A DNA stretch of 15,488 nucleotides, taken from DATAYF01 sp036272735 (GTDB taxonomy: Bacteria > Chloroflexota > Ktedonobacteria > Ktedonobacterales > Ktedonobacteraceae). The position numbers were made by a program, and so were the translations under genes. Each line of letters starts with the position of its first letter. The first letter of the stretch is position 1. The notes below the pieces were generated by a model that made no database searches, was not told the DNA's origin, and worked only from the letters and a program-made list of their open reading frames with translations. Positions 14,522 through 15,488 of the stretch are shown here, in pieces. Location: positions 1 through 15,488 of the forward strand of contig DATAYF010000300.1 in NCBI GenBank assembly GCA_036272735.1, in the 5' to 3' direction.

Positions 14522-14530
14522 TGTTACACT
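14522..14530 (+). promoter_or_regulatory. Possible extended -10 promoter element of the debranching-enzyme gene
   Basis: TGTTACACT fits the extended -10 pattern TGnTAnnnT. The -35 region 17 bp upstream (CTGTTC) is poor, as can be the case for extended -10 promoters. A start at about 14537 would give a leader of roughly 95 nt and place the following inverted repeat at the start point. Confidence 0.35.
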
Positions 14531-14539
14531 AGTTTTATG

Positions 14540-14559
14540 TGTACGCAGGGTGGCGTACA
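14540..14559. promoter_or_regulatory. Inverted repeat upstream of the debranching-enzyme gene, candidate operator
   Basis: TGTACGC (14540-14546) and GCGTACA (14553-14559) are perfect 7-bp inverted repeats around a 6-nt spacer. The dyad of about 20 bp has the size of a site for a dimeric regulator and would overlap the predicted transcription start, a repressor-like position. No regulator gene is in the window, so the binding protein is unknown; a small RNA hairpin is the alternative. Confidence 0.4.
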
Positions 14560-14630
14560 TAAATAAGCAGAGATTATTGTCCGCATGTAGTCACCATTCA
14601 TTATCGAAGAGCTTTAGGAGGGGATTGACT

Positions 14631-15488
14631 ATGCCCATTGCTCTTGATCGCGGTATGTGTTGTGATCTCAACCAGACCATGGTGCGGGAATGGCTTATCA
14701 CAAATGGTATTGGGGGCTATGCCGCCGGCACTGTCGCGGGCGTGCTTACCCGCAACCAGCATGGTTTGCTGGTTGCTGACTTACCAGGAGAAATGCTCCC
14801 ACAACTACTCTTAGCCAAAGTCGACGAAGAAGTTGTTTTTGATCAGCGTACGTATTATTTGGGTACGAACGAATATCGCGATGGCACGATCAAACCAGCA
14901 GGTTTTGTGCACCTGGAATCGTTTCACCTGGAAGATGGTTTTTCCACTTTTACCTATCGGTTAGGCGGCATCAATGGCATCGTATTCGAGAAACGTATCT
15001 GGATGCCACCAGAGCAGAACACAACCTGTATCCAGTACCGCGTCATCAGTACCAATATGCAAGAGCGTGCAGATACACACACTTCGCGTGGTACACTTGA
15101 CGATGACAGCCCAACTCAGCAACAGCGTGCTCTCATGATCACCCTGCTACCCTTCACGACCTACCGTCCATACAATCAATTGCAGTCGGTCAATCAGCAT
15201 TTTCAACTTCAGGCGGATCATTTCGCCGATCACATGCCGTCATCGATGCGGCCCAGGATCCATATTTCGGCAGAACCGCTCGTCGGCTGCACCATCTCTG
15301 CCACTTCAGCAGCACAACCGTATCATATGCTGGCGTTATCTCATCCAGACTGCCATCCCACATTTATTCCTACGGGGGTCTGGTACGGAAACTTTTTGCG
15401 CCGCCATGACTCTACAGCCGAGCAACCAGCTATCGACGATCTCTATCTGCCAGGGGTAGTACGGGCCGCGCTCTGGCCTGACGACGAC
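14631..15488 (+). CDS. Glycogen-debranching-type enzyme (amylo-alpha-1,6-glucosidase family), N-terminal part, cut by the window edge
   Basis: An open frame of 286 codons runs from the ATG at 14631 to the last base without a stop. The start is clear: AGGAGGGG (14616-14623) lies 7 nt upstream. Near the N-terminus it reads REWLITNGIGGYAAGTVAG (19-37), then TRNQHGLLVADLPGE (40-54). This matches the opening of bacterial and archaeal glycogen debranching enzymes (GDE_N domain), usually E-W-L-x-T-N-G-x-G-G-Y-A-S-G-T followed by R-x-x-H-G-L-L-V-A. Later segments such as FEKRIWMPPEQNTTCIQYRV fit the beta-sandwich of this domain. The catalytic GH133-like (alpha/alpha)6 barrel would lie beyond the window, so activity on alpha-1,6 branches of glycogen is inferred from family. 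The Arg-Asn-Gln before HGLL departs from the common Arg-(Arg/Lys)-(Tyr/Phe). It is divergent from the ABC operon, with its own candidate promoter and operator. Confidence 0.88.
   Translation, partial: MPIALDRGMCCDLNQTMVREWLITNGIGGYAAGTVAGVLTRNQHGLLVADLPGEMLPQLLLAKVDEEVVFDQRTYYLGTNEYRDGTIKPAGFVHLESFHLEDGFSTFTYRLGGINGIVFEKRIWMPPEQNTTCIQYRVISTNMQERADTHTSRGTLDDDSPTQQQRALMITLLPFTTYRPYNQLQSVNQHFQLQADHFADHMPSSMRPRIHISAEPLVGCTISATSAAQPYHMLALSHPDCHPTFIPTGVWYGNFLRRHDSTAEQPAIDDLYLPGVVRAALWPDDD

Larger units (their letters stand above)
14324..14630. other. 307-bp divergent regulatory region between the ABC operon and the debranching-enzyme gene
   Basis: No gene seen. On the minus side, AGGAG precedes the first binding-protein gene, and a possible -10 box TATACT (minus strand, 14371-14366) overlaps the 10-bp palindrome ACTACGTAGT (14359-14368); no good -35 partner was found. 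On the plus side are an extended -10 and an inverted repeat (listed separately). The middle part, about 14380-14500, shows nothing I can interpret. Confidence 0.45.

Noticed and set aside
1..15488. CRISPR array, tRNA or rRNA genes
   Set aside because: No regularly spaced direct repeats, no tRNA cloverleaf elements and no rRNA-like sequence were seen by eye on either strand.

Overview
The window holds chromosomal genes of a bacterium with about 50 % GC, lipobox-type lipoproteins and occasional GTG starts. My guess is a Chloroflexota (Ktedonobacteria-like) or other monoderm soil bacterium. That rests on general style only; no marker gene here proves it.

Layout, left to right. (1) 1-309, minus: the first 103 codons of an IS200/IS605-type TnpB, cut by the window edge, with a near-consensus promoter that ends almost at its ATG. 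(2) 454-1269, plus: a secreted or membrane-anchored TPM-domain protein with a glycine-rich tail. (3) 1270-1518: a convergent intergenic region with a 26-bp near-palindrome and a 132-bp element with 38-bp inverted arms. (4) 1519-2730, minus: an MFS exporter. (5) 2731-3099: three tandem hairpins sharing a GCCCACG arm. (6) 3100-8405, minus: a two-gene unit made of an SbcD/YhaO-like metallophosphoesterase followed by a very long SbcC/YhaN-like ATPase. (7) 8835-9506, plus: a stand-alone HD-GYP phosphodiesterase. (8) 9520-9567: a perfect 48-bp palindrome at the convergent junction. (9) 9634-14323, minus: a polar amino-acid ABC importer with three paralogous lipoprotein binding proteins, one permease and one ATPase. 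(10) 14631 to the end, plus: the N-terminal part of a glycogen-debranching-type enzyme, divergent from the ABC operon.

How the genes work together. The SbcD/SbcC-like pair should form one nuclease-ATPase complex. It departs from the textbook in two ways: the ATPase has a two-helix membrane hairpin where Rad50/SbcC has its zinc hook, and the nuclease appears to lack two of the usual ligands of the second metal. The three binding proteins probably feed a single permease homodimer energised by GlnQ. They differ at ligand-contacting positions, which suggests different substrates. The TPM protein, MFS exporter, HD-GYP protein and debranching enzyme look like independent units.

I found no tRNA, rRNA, CRISPR array or recognisable defence island. 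The points most worth a second look are the atypical nuclease/ATPase pair, the structured intergenic repeats, and a plus-oriented terminator inside the minus-strand ABC operon.
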